A stretch of 64,000 bases of DNA from Candidatus Saccharimonadota bacterium (GTDB lineage Bacteria; Patescibacteriota; Saccharimonadia; Saccharimonadales; Saccharimonadaceae). Under the pieces are notes generated by a model. It saw nothing but the letters and a program-made list of their open reading frames with translations, was not told the origin of the DNA and ran no database searches. The translations under genes and the position numbers were made by a program. Location: assembly GCA_017524405.1 (NCBI GenBank), contig JAFWSJ010000014.1, forward strand, positions 129,623 through 193,622. The letters are read 5' to 3'. Positions 23,307-32,978 of this stretch are shown piece by piece (position 1 is the first letter of the stretch; the number at the start of each line of letters is the position of its first letter).

Positions 23307-25085
23307 GTTGTCGCGTTTTAGCATTACCGTAAAGGCATCTGAAGGGATGTCGACTTTGCCAAAGCGTTTCATGCGGGCTTTGCCGCGTTTCTGTTTTTCC
23401 ATGAGTTTCGCTTTGCGATCACGGTCGCCAGTATGAATCTTGACCGTGACATCTTTGCGATAAGCACCAAGGGTTTCGCGCGAGATAATGCGGGCACCAA
23501 TTGCTGCCTGAAGCGCGACCTCGAAGTTTTGACGCGGAATGACTTCCTTAAGCTTCTTCGTAACGACACGGCCAATCGCGTCAGCTTCGCTGCGATGCGC
23601 CATCACGCTCAACGCGTCGATGCGCTCACCGGCAACTAAGAAATCAATACGGACGAGGTCTTCGGCATGATAGCCGCCAAGTTCATAGTTGAATGAGGCG
23701 TAGCCGCTCGTTGCGGACTTAAGCTGGTCATAAAAATCAGTGAGGAGGTTTGCCATCGGCGCTTCGAAATCGATGAGCGCACGCGTGTCGATATAGGAAA
23801 TGTTTTTTTGAACACCGCGCTTGTCGACGATGAGCTCGAGGATGGAGCCAATGTATTCTTTCGGCGTAATAATTTCGCCTTTTGCCCACGGTTCACGAAT
23901 TTCAGCCACGCGGCTAACGTCCGGCAAGTCCGAAGCGGAGCGAATGTCGAGCTCCGTGCCGTCAGTAAGCGTCACATGATAGTCGGTAGACGGATTCGTG
24001 ACGATGAGATCGAGCTTAAACTCGCGCTCAAGACGTTCGCGAATAATATCCATATGGAGCAGGCCCAAGAAACCGATGCGAAGGCCGAAGCCCAAAACTG
24101 GCGAATTTTCCGGCTCGAATTGCAGCGCCGAGTCGCTAAGCGATAGTTTCTCGAGGGCTTCCTTGAGATCCTTGTACTGGTCGTTTGAAACCGGGAAGAA
24201 GCCCGCATAGACGAATGGATGGACGTTTTTATAACCCGGCAAAGCCTGCGCGGCAGGTGCTTTTGCGAGCGTTACCGTGTCGCCAACTTTCGCTTCGCGC
24301 GTAGCCTTAAGATTCGTAACGATATAGCCAATTTCGCCGGTCGATAGTTCGGCGCGCGGAGACATTTTCGGATTTAAAACGCCGACTTCGAGCGCAATGT
24401 CGTTCGAGCCGGTCGCCATCATACGGATATTCGCGCTCTTTGGCAGGCTGCCCTCAAAAATACGGACATACAAAACCACACCGCGATAATCATCGAAGTA
24501 TGAGTCGAAAATCAAAGCCTTGAGCTCGTCGCCGCTACTCTGCCTCGGCGCAGGAACGCGGTCGATAATTGCATCAAGAACCTGGTCGACGTTTTCGCCA
24601 GTTTTCGCGGAAACCTTGATGATTTCCGATTCGTCGCAACCGAGCAAATTCACAATTTCTGCCGAGACGCGCGGCACGTCACTAGCCGGCAAATCAATCT
24701 TGTTAATCACAGGAATAATTTTCAAATCCTGCTCAAGCGCGAGATAAACGTTTGCGAGCGTCTGAGCCTGAATACCCTGCGTTGCATCGACGACAAGAAT
24801 CGCGCCTTCAACGGCCTGAAGACTACGGGAAACCTCATAAGAAAAGTCAACGTGGCCCGGGGTGTCGATGAGATTCAAAATATGGTCCTTCCAGTGCATG
24901 TGGGCCGGCGTGAGCTTGATAGTAATACCCTTCTCGCGCTCAAGTTCCATGCTATCGAGAAGCTGCGATTTCATCTCGCGTTTTTCGACCGTACCAGTCA
25001 TTTCGAGCATGCGGTCAGCAAGCGTCGATTTACCGTGGTCGATATGCGCAATAATGCAAAAATTTCGAATCTTATCTATATTCAC
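23304..25085 (-). CDS. lepA: elongation factor 4 (LepA), ribosome back-translocase GTPase
   Basis: Translational GTPase that remodels stalled or assembling ribosomes. 593 residues, full length. G1 AHIDHGKST (about 13-21), G2 region EREKGITIK, G3 DTPGHVDF, G4 NKIDLP, G5 SAKTGENV; C-terminal LepA-specific domain with VDIPSDAFTVMLK near the end. A TAAAAT lies 12 nt before the ATG. Its stop codon is embedded in repeat copy B. Confidence 0.98.
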   Translation of the reverse strand: MNIDKIRNFCIIAHIDHGKSTLADRMLEMTGTVEKREMKSQLLDSMELEREKGITIKLTPAHMHWKDHILNLIDTPGHVDFSYEVSRSLQAVEGAILVVDATQGIQAQTLANVYLALEQDLKIIPVINKIDLPASDVPRVSAEIVNLLGCDESEIIKVSAKTGENVDQVLDAIIDRVPAPRQSSGDELKALIFDSYFDDYRGVVLYVRIFEGSLPKSANIRMMATGSNDIALEVGVLNPKMSPRAELSTGEIGYIVTNLKATREAKVGDTVTLAKAPAAQALPGYKNVHPFVYAGFFPVSNDQYKDLKEALEKLSLSDSALQFEPENSPVLGFGLRIGFLGLLHMDIIRERLEREFKLDLIVTNPSTDYHVTLTDGTELDIRSASDLPDVSRVAEIREPWAKGEIITPKEYIGSILELIVDKRGVQKNISYIDTRALIDFEAPMANLLTDFYDQLKSATSGYASFNYELGGYHAEDLVRIDFLVAGERIDALSVMAHRSEADAIGRVVTKKLKEVIPRQNFEVALQAAIGARIISRETLGAYRKDVTVKIHTGDRDRKAKLMEKQKRGKARMKRFGKVDIPSDAFTVMLKRDN

Positions 25086-25117
25086 AACAATATTTTACCA
25101 CATTGTCAAGAGTAACG

Positions 25118-25924
25118 CTACTTGATGAGCTCGAAAACGATGATGATGAGGGCGAGGACGATGCGATAAATGCCGAATGCGCGAAGCGAGTTCTTCTTGC
25201 GGAGATAGTACATGACGAAGTAAATGGCAGCAAGGCCAATACCGAACGCAACGACGTTAGCTAGTGCGAGCATCGGCAAGTTTGCCGCAATATACTCGCG
25301 CGAAGAGCTGGAAATAAGAGACTTTACCATTACGCCGAACATGATTGGGATGCTACAAAGGAATGAATAGTCCGCTGCCGACTTGCTATTCATGCCGGTG
25401 AGGCGGCCAGCGACAATCGTCGAACCAGAGCGCGAAGTGCCCGGAATTAATGCGACGCATTGCGCGAGGCCGATTAATAACGCACGCGGCTTCGTTAGGT
25501 GATTTTCATCTTTGAGCTTGCTCATCTTTGGCAGACGGTCAATGGCGAGCATCGCGATGCCGATCAGCATCATCGCGCACGCAATCACGACCATATTCGA
25601 GAAGAACCAGTTGCTCTCGATGAGATCGGAGAGAAGAATACCCGCAATCACAGCCGGGATGGTCGTAATAATCACATTGAGTGCGAGCTTCACGTTATGG
25701 TTCTTGAAGATATCCACAAGAATCTGCTGGATGCGCTTGCGGTAGAAAATGAGAAGCGCAAGCAAGGTGCCAAGATTGATAAACTCTAGGAAGAGATGAA
25801 AGTCTGGCGTACGGCCGCCGAGCACCTGCTGGACCACTTCGAGGTGGCCGGAACTGGAAACTGGAATAAATTCAGTTAAGCCTTGCGTAAGGCCGAGTGT
25901 GACTGATTGGTACCATTCGATCAT
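25118..25924 (-). CDS. uppP: undecaprenyl-diphosphatase UppP (BacA)
   Basis: Membrane phosphatase recycling the C55 lipid carrier for cell-wall synthesis; overproduction gives bacitracin resistance in known bacteria. 268 residues, about 8 helices. Active-site motifs: LTQGLTEFIPVSSSGH (about 11-26) and LIPGTSRSGST (about 158-168). Overlaps the upstream thioredoxin-fold gene by 4 nt (ATGA), so it is cotranscribed with it and the desulfurase-like gene. Confidence 0.96.
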   Translation of the reverse strand: MIEWYQSVTLGLTQGLTEFIPVSSSGHLEVVQQVLGGRTPDFHLFLEFINLGTLLALLIFYRKRIQQILVDIFKNHNVKLALNVIITTIPAVIAGILLSDLIESNWFFSNMVVIACAMMLIGIAMLAIDRLPKMSKLKDENHLTKPRALLIGLAQCVALIPGTSRSGSTIVAGRLTGMNSKSAADYSFLCSIPIMFGVMVKSLISSSSREYIAANLPMLALANVVAFGIGLAAIYFVMYYLRKKNSLRAFGIYRIVLALIIIVFELIK

Positions 25925-26997
25925 TCTTTGTATGCTCCTGTATGTTTACCGCCGTCATAAATCATCGTCGGGATGCCCTTGGCGTGAATATTATTTACCA
26001 CAATGTCATTATTCTTAGCAATGATGTCAGCGATTTCGCTCGACTTAGCACGAGCTTCAATTTCGCTAACTTCCGCTTCGGAATAGCCAAACTCAACGAG
26101 CCAGCTCTTTAGAGTTTCTTCGGCCTCTTCGGCAGAATAATAATCGTTGAAGAGTTTCTGATATGATTTATGTTCTTCGTTTTTCTCAGTGAAGATACGG
26201 TCAATGATATCGAATGCTGGCGAAATGCTACCCTTGTAGGTTTCCGGGATACCCTGGTAGACCGCCGCCATGACGTATTCCGAAATTAGCTTTGAATTCT
26301 TGTACTTAAACTCGCCGCTGCCATTCTGAATCGGGAACGGAACGAGGAGGACGTTGTACTGGTTGAAGAAGCCTGTTTCTTTCTGCGTGCGGAACGACTG
26401 GAGACAAACCGAGCAGCCCGGGTCGAAGATGTCGATAGCGGTCTTCGTATTTTTATCGAGGCTGGCATAAACCATGATGCCGCGGAGATCGAGTTTCGCA
26501 TTGTCCCAATCACGGAATTTGTCTGGAATAGCGGAGAAAATTTCACCCCAATCCGAGAACCAGTAGCCGACGGCCTCGATTGGATTCTTTGGGCCGGAAT
26601 CGCCATCGATACTACAAACCTCAGCACTGAGCGAGCAGGCTTCTGGACGCTGGACATTGCAGGTTCCGAGCGACCAAAGCGCCAAACCGGCCTTTGCGCC
26701 CTCGACAAGCGACCAAACCGTTACGAGCACGATAAGTACCGCAACGACCTCGATACCGACCGAAATTGGTTTGACGAGTTTCGGCTTCTTGACAATGACC
26801 TTGCTCAAGATTGAGTTCTTGATATCTTCCTTGAAGCCGGTTTCGCATTTCTGAAGCGTAATGCGTTTCCCGACGCAGCCCCACGCCTTCTTAAAAGTCT
26901 TCCACCAACGCTTGCCGATGTCGCGACGGAAAATCGAGAGAAATGCCACGACGACCGACATGAGACATAGAATGATAAATGCCGCAATACAAACCAT
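25921..26997 (-). CDS. membrane-anchored thioredoxin-fold protein with CSVC motif
   Basis: 358 residues: an N-terminal membrane span (about 3-22), a cytoplasmic basic loop, a second span (about 78-100), then an extracytoplasmic domain. That domain has FDPGCSVCLQSF (C-x2-C, about 192-203) after a VYASLD strand and a C-terminal KGIPTMIYDGG with the cis-Pro pattern of DsbA/thioredoxin folds. It may form or move disulfides outside the membrane. Extra Cys pairs (GTCNVQ, CSLSAEVC) suggest structural disulfides. It starts at the stop of the desulfurase-like gene (TAATG) and overlaps uppP. The fold is inferred. Confidence 0.7.
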   Translation of the reverse strand: MVCIAAFIILCLMSVVVAFLSIFRRDIGKRWWKTFKKAWGCVGKRITLQKCETGFKEDIKNSILSKVIVKKPKLVKPISVGIEVVAVLIVLVTVWSLVEGAKAGLALWSLGTCNVQRPEACSLSAEVCSIDGDSGPKNPIEAVGYWFSDWGEIFSAIPDKFRDWDNAKLDLRGIMVYASLDKNTKTAIDIFDPGCSVCLQSFRTQKETGFFNQYNVLLVPFPIQNGSGEFKYKNSKLISEYVMAAVYQGIPETYKGSISPAFDIIDRIFTEKNEEHKSYQKLFNDYYSAEEAEETLKSWLVEFGYSEAEVSEIEARAKSSEIADIIAKNNDIVVNNIHAKGIPTMIYDGGKHTGAYKE

Positions 26998-28160
26998 TAG
27001 CCGAGTATCCTTTCTAATACTTCAATTGTTTTATCGATATCCGATGGACGGATGTGGTAACCGAATGAGAATCGAATAAGAGGCGGATAATGCATGACAT
27101 GATCGAGATAATAATGGACGCAGAAATAGCCGGTGCGCGCCATGATACCTTCGTTGCTTAGCGCCTGGCCCAACATATGCGAATCGAGGCCTTCAATATA
27201 GAAAGACATGGTTGGATTCGCTTCTTCATTCACGAGATGAACGCGCGGCTGCGACTTTAGATAATCAAAGAGACGCTGGCTGCAATCGGCAAGGTTCTTT
27301 TTGTCGGCTTTGCTGCGGTTTGAGAGCCATTTGAGCGCCTCGCCAAAGGCGATAATCTCACCCCAGGCCTGGAGGCCCGATTCAAACTTCGTATAGACGT
27401 GGTTCGGCGACTCAGCGGAAAGCTGATATTTCTCTTTCTCGACGTCGTCAACCATGCCGCCACCAATGAAGCTAGTCTCAATCTTTGGAAGTAAATCGCG
27501 ACGAACAATCATGAAGCCGAGCGAAGGGCCATAGACCTTATGCGCGGACCCACAAATCGCATCCGCTTCGGTCTTCTCGAGGATATCCGAAGAGTGAGCC
27601 ATCGCCTGCGCCGCATCAATAATAATTACCCCGCCCTGTTTATGGACAGTTTTTACGAGCTCCTTAAGATTTAGCAGCTTGCGGCCATCAATGTTTGATG
27701 CGCAGTTTACGACAACGAGCGCCTTCTTGAAATCGTAATTAGCTAGATTTATCGAGCCGTCGCGTTCGCGAGTCATTAATTCACGCGGGATACCAGCCTT
27801 CTTCGCAAAAGTGATCGTTGCAAGAAATGGTGAATTATGCTCAATATCGGAAGTCATGACCTTCTTAAATAGGCCCGGCTTTAACTGCTGGAGCAATAAG
27901 TTGATGCCATAGGTGGTATTGAGCGTGAATGAGACAAAATAGTCGCGAGATTTGAGCTTCAAAAACTTCAGAAGCGCGTCACGAGTGTCCTCGACGAGCT
28001 CGTCGGTCTTGCGACCCCAAGCATACTTCACGCGTTCGCCGCACGAATTATGCTCCGTATAATAGCGGTTCAGAGCGTCAATCACCGGGCGCGGGCGCAG
28101 GGATTGGCAAGCCGAATCGAGATATACGTCGTCAGCGGCTAAATAATCGAAATCGCTCAT
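26997..28160 (-). CDS. class V aminotransferase, cysteine desulfurase (SufS/Csd-like)
   Basis: PLP enzyme that takes sulfur from cysteine for Fe-S clusters or tRNA thiolation. 387 residues. Seen: FVSFTLNTTYGINLL (cofactor phosphate loop), EHNSPFLAT, IIIDAAQAMAH, PLP lysine in GSAHKVYGPSLG (about 222-233), and the catalytic-Cys segment ARTGYFCVHYYL (family RxGxxC). Start ATG 28160 has GGAG 6 nt upstream; the GTG four codons earlier is inside that site. No SufU, IscU or SufBCD gene is adjacent, so the sulfur acceptor is unknown. Confidence 0.85.
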   Translation of the reverse strand: MSDFDYLAADDVYLDSACQSLRPRPVIDALNRYYTEHNSCGERVKYAWGRKTDELVEDTRDALLKFLKLKSRDYFVSFTLNTTYGINLLLQQLKPGLFKKVMTSDIEHNSPFLATITFAKKAGIPRELMTRERDGSINLANYDFKKALVVVNCASNIDGRKLLNLKELVKTVHKQGGVIIIDAAQAMAHSSDILEKTEADAICGSAHKVYGPSLGFMIVRRDLLPKIETSFIGGGMVDDVEKEKYQLSAESPNHVYTKFESGLQAWGEIIAFGEALKWLSNRSKADKKNLADCSQRLFDYLKSQPRVHLVNEEANPTMSFYIEGLDSHMLGQALSNEGIMARTGYFCVHYYLDHVMHYPPLIRFSFGYHIRPSDIDKTIEVLERILG

Positions 28161-28193
28161 ATTTTGCTCCACATACTCTTTTTATTTTAGCAT

Positions 28194-28232
28194 AAAAATC
28201 GCCCCTCGCTTATGTTAATAAGCTAAGGGGCG
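28194..28232 (-). terminator. terminator of the 28244 gene
   Basis: CGCCCCTTAGCTT / AAGCGAGGGGCG stem followed by ATTTTTA on the minus strand. Confidence 0.85.
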
Positions 28233-28243
28233 GGTTTGGGATT

Positions 28244-28960
28244 TTATTCTTCGTTGATTGATTTAGCCCAGTCAACGATCTGGGTAAATGTGCATAGCGG
28301 CACGCGGCACGCACGTCTCAATGTTATGCTTCCCCTGGCCTGATATGCCCAAGTAAAGATTACATAGGCGTATGCGGGGAGCGAGAAGACGACAGTCCAG
28401 AATTGCGTAAATGCAGTGCCAAAAAGTATTATTGAAAACACAATTCCGCACAGATACGCAAATATGGCCGTCAATCCTGCTGACCTAGGTCGCAGAATCC
28501 ACTTGGGGAATAAGCATACCCACACTGTCATAAAAAGAAGTGCAAACGTGCAGATTAGACCGGCGCCATAAACGTAATTTGTGGCATTCATCGTCGCCTC
28601 AACCCATTTGCCGCTTTCCAGAAGCTTGGCCTTATACGTCCAAGCATCAAACTGACGATCGATGAACGACATAACTATAGGGGCCAAGGGCATAACGGCG
28701 ACCCCATATGAGACCACCTGTACCCACTTTACGTTTCTGAAAACCTGCGCCACGATCAGGCTAGCTACCGTAAAGGAGATGAGAAATAATCCCACCATCC
28801 AAAACCTCGGCCAAGCCTCAAAAATCTTTAAGGCCTTCATCAGGAGTGTTCCTGTGAGGCTCGCTGCAAAGAAGACAGTTCCAACCACCAGGTTAAAGTA
28901 TCTGAGGTTAAAATACCCTCTTTCAATCCTTCTTATTTCTCGAGTGATTCTATTTGCCAT
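28244..28960 (-). CDS. hypothetical six-helix membrane protein
   Basis: 238 residues, not recognised. About six hydrophobic helices, basic N-terminus (NRITREIRRIERGYFNLRYF), and a cytoplasmic C-terminus rich in Arg and Cys (SITLRRACRVPLC). Start ATG 28960 follows a near-perfect AAGGAGGTGATTCTG ribosome-binding site; the frame upstream runs over the leader and promoter. It is transcribed alone from a near-consensus promoter and has its own terminator. Confidence 0.6.
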   Translation of the reverse strand: MANRITREIRRIERGYFNLRYFNLVVGTVFFAASLTGTLLMKALKIFEAWPRFWMVGLFLISFTVASLIVAQVFRNVKWVQVVSYGVAVMPLAPIVMSFIDRQFDAWTYKAKLLESGKWVEATMNATNYVYGAGLICTFALLFMTVWVCLFPKWILRPRSAGLTAIFAYLCGIVFSIILFGTAFTQFWTVVFSLPAYAYVIFTWAYQARGSITLRRACRVPLCTFTQIVDWAKSINEE

Positions 28961-29029
28961 CAGAATCACCTCCTTTTCTATATATTTTAAAGAAGCGATC
29001 ACACCAAATCCCAAAATGCGATCATTCCA

Positions 29030-29058
29030 ATTATAGCACACTTTGTCAAAAAAGTCAA
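29030..29058 (-). promoter_or_regulatory. strong promoter of the 28244 gene
   Basis: TTGACT, 17-nt spacer ending GTGTGC, TATAAT: near-consensus with extended -10; about 60-nt leader. Confidence 0.85.
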
Positions 29059-29079
29059 TACTCCACCCCTGTTGGGCAC

Positions 29080-29112
29080 AAAAATACCCCGCTTTAAAAC
29101 GGGGTATTTTGT
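29080..29112 (-). terminator. terminator of rpoBC
   Basis: AAAATACCCCG / CGGGGTATTTT hairpin with flanking A and T runs, 14 nt after the rpoC stop. Confidence 0.88.
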
Positions 29113-29125
29113 ATCTTAAGCGATA

Positions 29126-32100
29126 TTAGAGATTCTGAATATCTGCTTCGATATCAGCCTCGCTAGGAGTTTCCTCTTCGCTTTCAGGCTGAGTAAGCGG
29201 CGTAACACCGGTACCTACAGGAATCTTGCGACCGATAATCACGTTCTCCTTAAGGCCCTTCAAGTGGTCGACGCGACCAGAGATAGCGCTCGAGATAAGC
29301 ACACGAGTCGTATCCTGGAAGGATGCGGCCGAGAGGAAGGAGTCGGAGTAGATGGAGACCTTGGAAATACCGAGGAGCATCTGAGTGAATTCGGCTGGCT
29401 TCTTGCCTGCAGCAACGGCTGCTTCGTTTGCCTCTGCAACGGCGGCGCGAGAGACGATATCACCGGTAACGAAGGCGGTGTCGCCTGGCTCTTCGATCAT
29501 CACGCGAGAGAACATCTGGCGAATGATGATTTCGAGGTGCTTTGCGGAGATTTCATGGCCCTGAGCGGCGTAGATAGCGAGAATATCGTTAAGGATATAG
29601 CGCTCGGTTTCTTCGATGCCCTTGTAGCGCATGAGATCCTGGAGGTTCAAGGAACCTTCAGAGAGGCGATCGCCTGGTTCGACGTGGTCGCCATCCTTGA
29701 CGGTGAGGGCGTAATCCTGAGGGACTGCAACCTTCACTGGAGTGCCAGCATTAGCGACGAGCACGATAGCGTCGTCAGTAAGCTCAGCAATCGCGTCGAA
29801 TGGAGCGATGATTGGGTCTGCACCCTTGCTCTTGCTTGCGATAACAGCACCAGTCTTGACGCTTGCGCCGTCTTTGACCTTTGCCTTGCGGCCATCGAGT
29901 GCGAACGTTTCAGTCTTGCCCGCTTCTGGGGTGACCTGGACGATATTATTGCGGCCTTCTTCCCAAGTGGAAACGAGACCAGCGATAGTAGCGATGTAAG
30001 CCTGACCCTTTGGCGAACGGGCTTCGAGAAGCTCCTCGACGCGTGGAAGACCACGGGAGATGGCACCGGAACCTGCCTGACCAGAGGAGTGCTTGGTATC
30101 GAGCGTAAGCTGAGTACCTGGCTCACCGACGGACTGAGCGGCGATAACGCCAACTGGTTCGTGGTAGGCAACTGGCTGGCGGGTCGACATGTCGATACCG
30201 TAAGCCTTGCGAGGAACGCCCTCGGTGCACTCGGTAGTAAGAATGCTCTGGATTGCGAGGCTGTCGATCGTATCGTCAGCGGCAATCTGGTCTGCAACTT
30301 CGCGGCTAATAAGCTCGTCGACGTTCAAACCATACTTCTCTACTGCTTCGGCACTGTAGCGACCATAGATACGATCAGCGAAGCCAATGCCAGTATGCTC
30401 GGTTTCGCTCTTGTAGATGCGGAAGCCTGGATCTGGTGCTTCGGTTTCAACCGTGAAGACGTCCTGGGAGACATCGACGAGACGGCGGGTGAGGTAACCG
30501 GAGTCAGCAGTACGGAGAGCCGTAGAGACCTGGCCCTGGCGAGCACCACGGGTTGCGATGAAGGATTCGAGCGTCGAGAGGCCCTTCTTGAACGAAGACT
30601 TGACTGGAAGCTCGATTTCGCGGTTGTTAACGTCCACCTGGATACCAATCGTAGCGGAAGCAAGCTTAATGTTACCTGCGGAACCACGAGCACCAGAGTT
30701 AGTCATGATCGAAATGTTCGTATCGAGACCGGCGAGGTTATCCTTGACGTGCTTTGCAATCTCATCGTCGACCTTGCGCCATGCATCAACCGTGAGGCGG
30801 TAGCGCTCGTCTTCGGTAAGGAGACCGTCATCGAACTGCTGAGAAATTGCAGCAGCCTGGCCTTCGCCCTTCGCGATCATTTCCTCGACTTCTGGATAAT
30901 CTGGGTAGTCATCCTTGGAAGTGGAAATACCGGCGACAGTTTCGTACTTGAACGAGAGATCCTTGATAGCGTCAGCGGTCTGAACGGCAACTTCGTCGCC
31001 AAACTGGTCGAGAATGTTTGCCATCACCTTCTTGAGGTGCTTGCTATTCTGGACTTCGTTATCGTATGGATATTCCTTTGGAAGGATTTCGTTGAAGAAG
31101 ACGCGGCCAAGGGTCGTATCGCGCTTGACGCCCTTCGTGTGAACACGAATTGGAGTCTGGAGCTGAATGAGGCCCATATCGTAGGCGAGCTCTGCTTCGT
31201 AAACGCTAGTGTAAGTCTTGCGTTCAGTCTGTGCGGATGGCTTCTCGTAAGTGAGGTAGTAGCTACCCAACACGACGTCCTGCGTAATCGAAAGCACTGG
31301 TGCGCCATCGGCTGGCTTCAAGAGGTTCTTACCGGCAGCCATGAGTTCCTTTGCCTCTGCCTGAGCTTCGTCAGAAAGTGGAAGGTGGACTGCCATCTGG
31401 TCACCATCGTAGTCGGCGTTGAAACCGTTAGCGACGAGTGGATGGAGCTGAATTGCCTTACCTTCGATGAGCTTTGGCTGGAAGGCCTGGACGGAGAGAC
31501 GGTGGAGAGATGGTGCGCGGTTGAGGAGAACATACTTGCCCTCAATAACCTCGTCGAGTGCATCCCAAACCACAGTTTCGCCCTGCTCGATGAGACGAGA
31601 TGCGGAACGAATGTTGTTCGCATACTCGTTCTTGATGAGCCAGGAAATTACGAATGGCTTAAAGAGTTCGAGCGCCATCTGCTTTGGAAGACCACACTGA
31701 TTGATGCGGAGTTCTGGACCGACGACAATCACGGAGCGGCCAGAGTAGTCAACGCGCTTACCGAGAAGATTCTGGCGGAAGCGACCTTGCTTACCCTTGA
31801 GGAGATCAGAAAGGCTCTTCAACTTGCGGCGACCGTTCTGGGAAGCGGCAGCGCGGCCACCACGGCCAGCGTTGTTGTCGATCAAAGCGTCGACAGCTTC
31901 CTGAAGCATGCGCTTCTCGTTGCGGCAGATAACTTCTGGAGCGTTAAGGTCGATAAGCTTTTTCAAGCGGTTGTTGCGGTTGATAACGCGACGATAGAGA
32001 TCGTTCAAATCGGAGGTTGCGAAGCGACCACCAGCGAGCGAAATCATCGGGCGTAGATCTGGAGGAATGACAGGAACGACGTTCATGATGAGGTCGGTTG

Positions 32101-32977
32101 GCTTGATACCAGCGGACTGCATGCCCTCGAGAATCTTGAGGCGCTTCATGATCTTCTTCTGCTTCTGACCCTTGGACTCTTCGGCTTCCTTGTGGAGGTC
32201 GTCGATGAGCTTGTCGAGGTCGATTTCCTTCAAAAGCTTCTCGATACCACTTGCACCCATTTCGACAGTGATGAGGTCTTCGTAACCCTTATCTTCGTCT
32301 TCGAGGTTGCGGTAATCGATTTCGGAAATCGCAGCACCCTTCTTGAAGCCATCGAGAATGTCCTTCTCGTGATGATAGTTAGTTTCGAGCTCTTCGAGTT
32401 CCTTGGTCTGAGCTTCAGCGAGAGCCTTAGCGTCAGCACCTTCGGCCTTAGCTTCCTCAGCGTAGCGAGCCTGGATAGCCTGACGAGCGACATCGGTCTG
32501 AGCCTCGAGGTCTTCGAGACGCTTCGCGATAGCCTCAGTGTCAGCGTCGATTACGACATAAGAAGCAAAGTAAACAATCTTTTCGATATTCTTGACGGTG
32601 ATGTCGAGAAGAAGGCTAAGTGCGGATGGAGTACCGCGCATGAACCAGATGTGAGCAACAGGAGCAGCGAGGCTGATGTGGCCCATACGTTCACGGCGAG
32701 TGATACTCTTCGTAACGAGGTTACCTTCCTTGTCGACAGCGGCTTCGCGAGAGCGAACGCCTTTGAGTTTTGGATCATTAGGATTAATATCCTTGACTGG
32801 TCCGAAGATACGCTCACAGAACAAACCGTCGCGTTCTGGCTTTTGCGTACGATAGTTGATCGTCTCCGGTTTGAGAACCTCGCCGTAGCTCCAGTTGAGG
32901 ATATCTTCCTCGCTAGCGACGGAAAGGCGGATGGAGTCGAAATCGTTGGCGCTAATGAAATTATCTTGCCAAGCCAT
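29126..32977 (-). CDS. rpoC: DNA-directed RNA polymerase subunit beta' (zinc sites degenerate)
   Basis: Catalytic clamp subunit of RNA polymerase. 1283 residues. The metal-chelating NADYDGD is at 520-526 (usual NADFDGD, Phe to Tyr), switch/lid [18 protein letters not shown] at 404-421, trigger-loop region with [12 protein letters not shown] (761-771), and bridge-helix/C-terminal [20 protein letters not shown]. The N-terminal zinc-finger region (about 61-92) between LFCERIFGP and RRERMGHI has no Cys, and at the second zinc site only Cys917 remains (Pro922 and Ala925 stand where the CxxC would be). The C-terminus is acidic. It starts 1 nt after rpoB stops. Confidence 0.98.
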   Translation of the reverse strand: MAWQDNFISANDFDSIRLSVASEEDILNWSYGEVLKPETINYRTQKPERDGLFCERIFGPVKDINPNDPKLKGVRSREAAVDKEGNLVTKSITRRERMGHISLAAPVAHIWFMRGTPSALSLLLDITVKNIEKIVYFASYVVIDADTEAIAKRLEDLEAQTDVARQAIQARYAEEAKAEGADAKALAEAQTKELEELETNYHHEKDILDGFKKGAAISEIDYRNLEDEDKGYEDLITVEMGASGIEKLLKEIDLDKLIDDLHKEAEESKGQKQKKIMKRLKILEGMQSAGIKPTDLIMNVVPVIPPDLRPMISLAGGRFATSDLNDLYRRVINRNNRLKKLIDLNAPEVICRNEKRMLQEAVDALIDNNAGRGGRAAASQNGRRKLKSLSDLLKGKQGRFRQNLLGKRVDYSGRSVIVVGPELRINQCGLPKQMALELFKPFVISWLIKNEYANNIRSASRLIEQGETVVWDALDEVIEGKYVLLNRAPSLHRLSVQAFQPKLIEGKAIQLHPLVANGFNADYDGDQMAVHLPLSDEAQAEAKELMAAGKNLLKPADGAPVLSITQDVVLGSYYLTYEKPSAQTERKTYTSVYEAELAYDMGLIQLQTPIRVHTKGVKRDTTLGRVFFNEILPKEYPYDNEVQNSKHLKKVMANILDQFGDEVAVQTADAIKDLSFKYETVAGISTSKDDYPDYPEVEEMIAKGEGQAAAISQQFDDGLLTEDERYRLTVDAWRKVDDEIAKHVKDNLAGLDTNISIMTNSGARGSAGNIKLASATIGIQVDVNNREIELPVKSSFKKGLSTLESFIATRGARQGQVSTALRTADSGYLTRRLVDVSQDVFTVETEAPDPGFRIYKSETEHTGIGFADRIYGRYSAEAVEKYGLNVDELISREVADQIAADDTIDSLAIQSILTTECTEGVPRKAYGIDMSTRQPVAYHEPVGVIAAQSVGEPGTQLTLDTKHSSGQAGSGAISRGLPRVEELLEARSPKGQAYIATIAGLVSTWEEGRNNIVQVTPEAGKTETFALDGRKAKVKDGASVKTGAVIASKSKGADPIIAPFDAIAELTDDAIVLVANAGTPVKVAVPQDYALTVKDGDHVEPGDRLSEGSLNLQDLMRYKGIEETERYILNDILAIYAAQGHEISAKHLEIIIRQMFSRVMIEEPGDTAFVTGDIVSRAAVAEANEAAVAAGKKPAEFTQMLLGISKVSIYSDSFLSAASFQDTTRVLISSAISGRVDHLKGLKENVIIGRKIPVGTGVTPLTQPESEEETPSEADIEADIQNL

Positions 32978-32978
32978 A

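Noticed and set aside
29264-32056. 930-codon open frame on the plus strand opposite rpoC
   Set aside because: It is the mirror of rpoC, with no ribosome-binding site, no family match and repeated Leu/Val/Glu bias typical of antisense frames of a high-GC3 gene.
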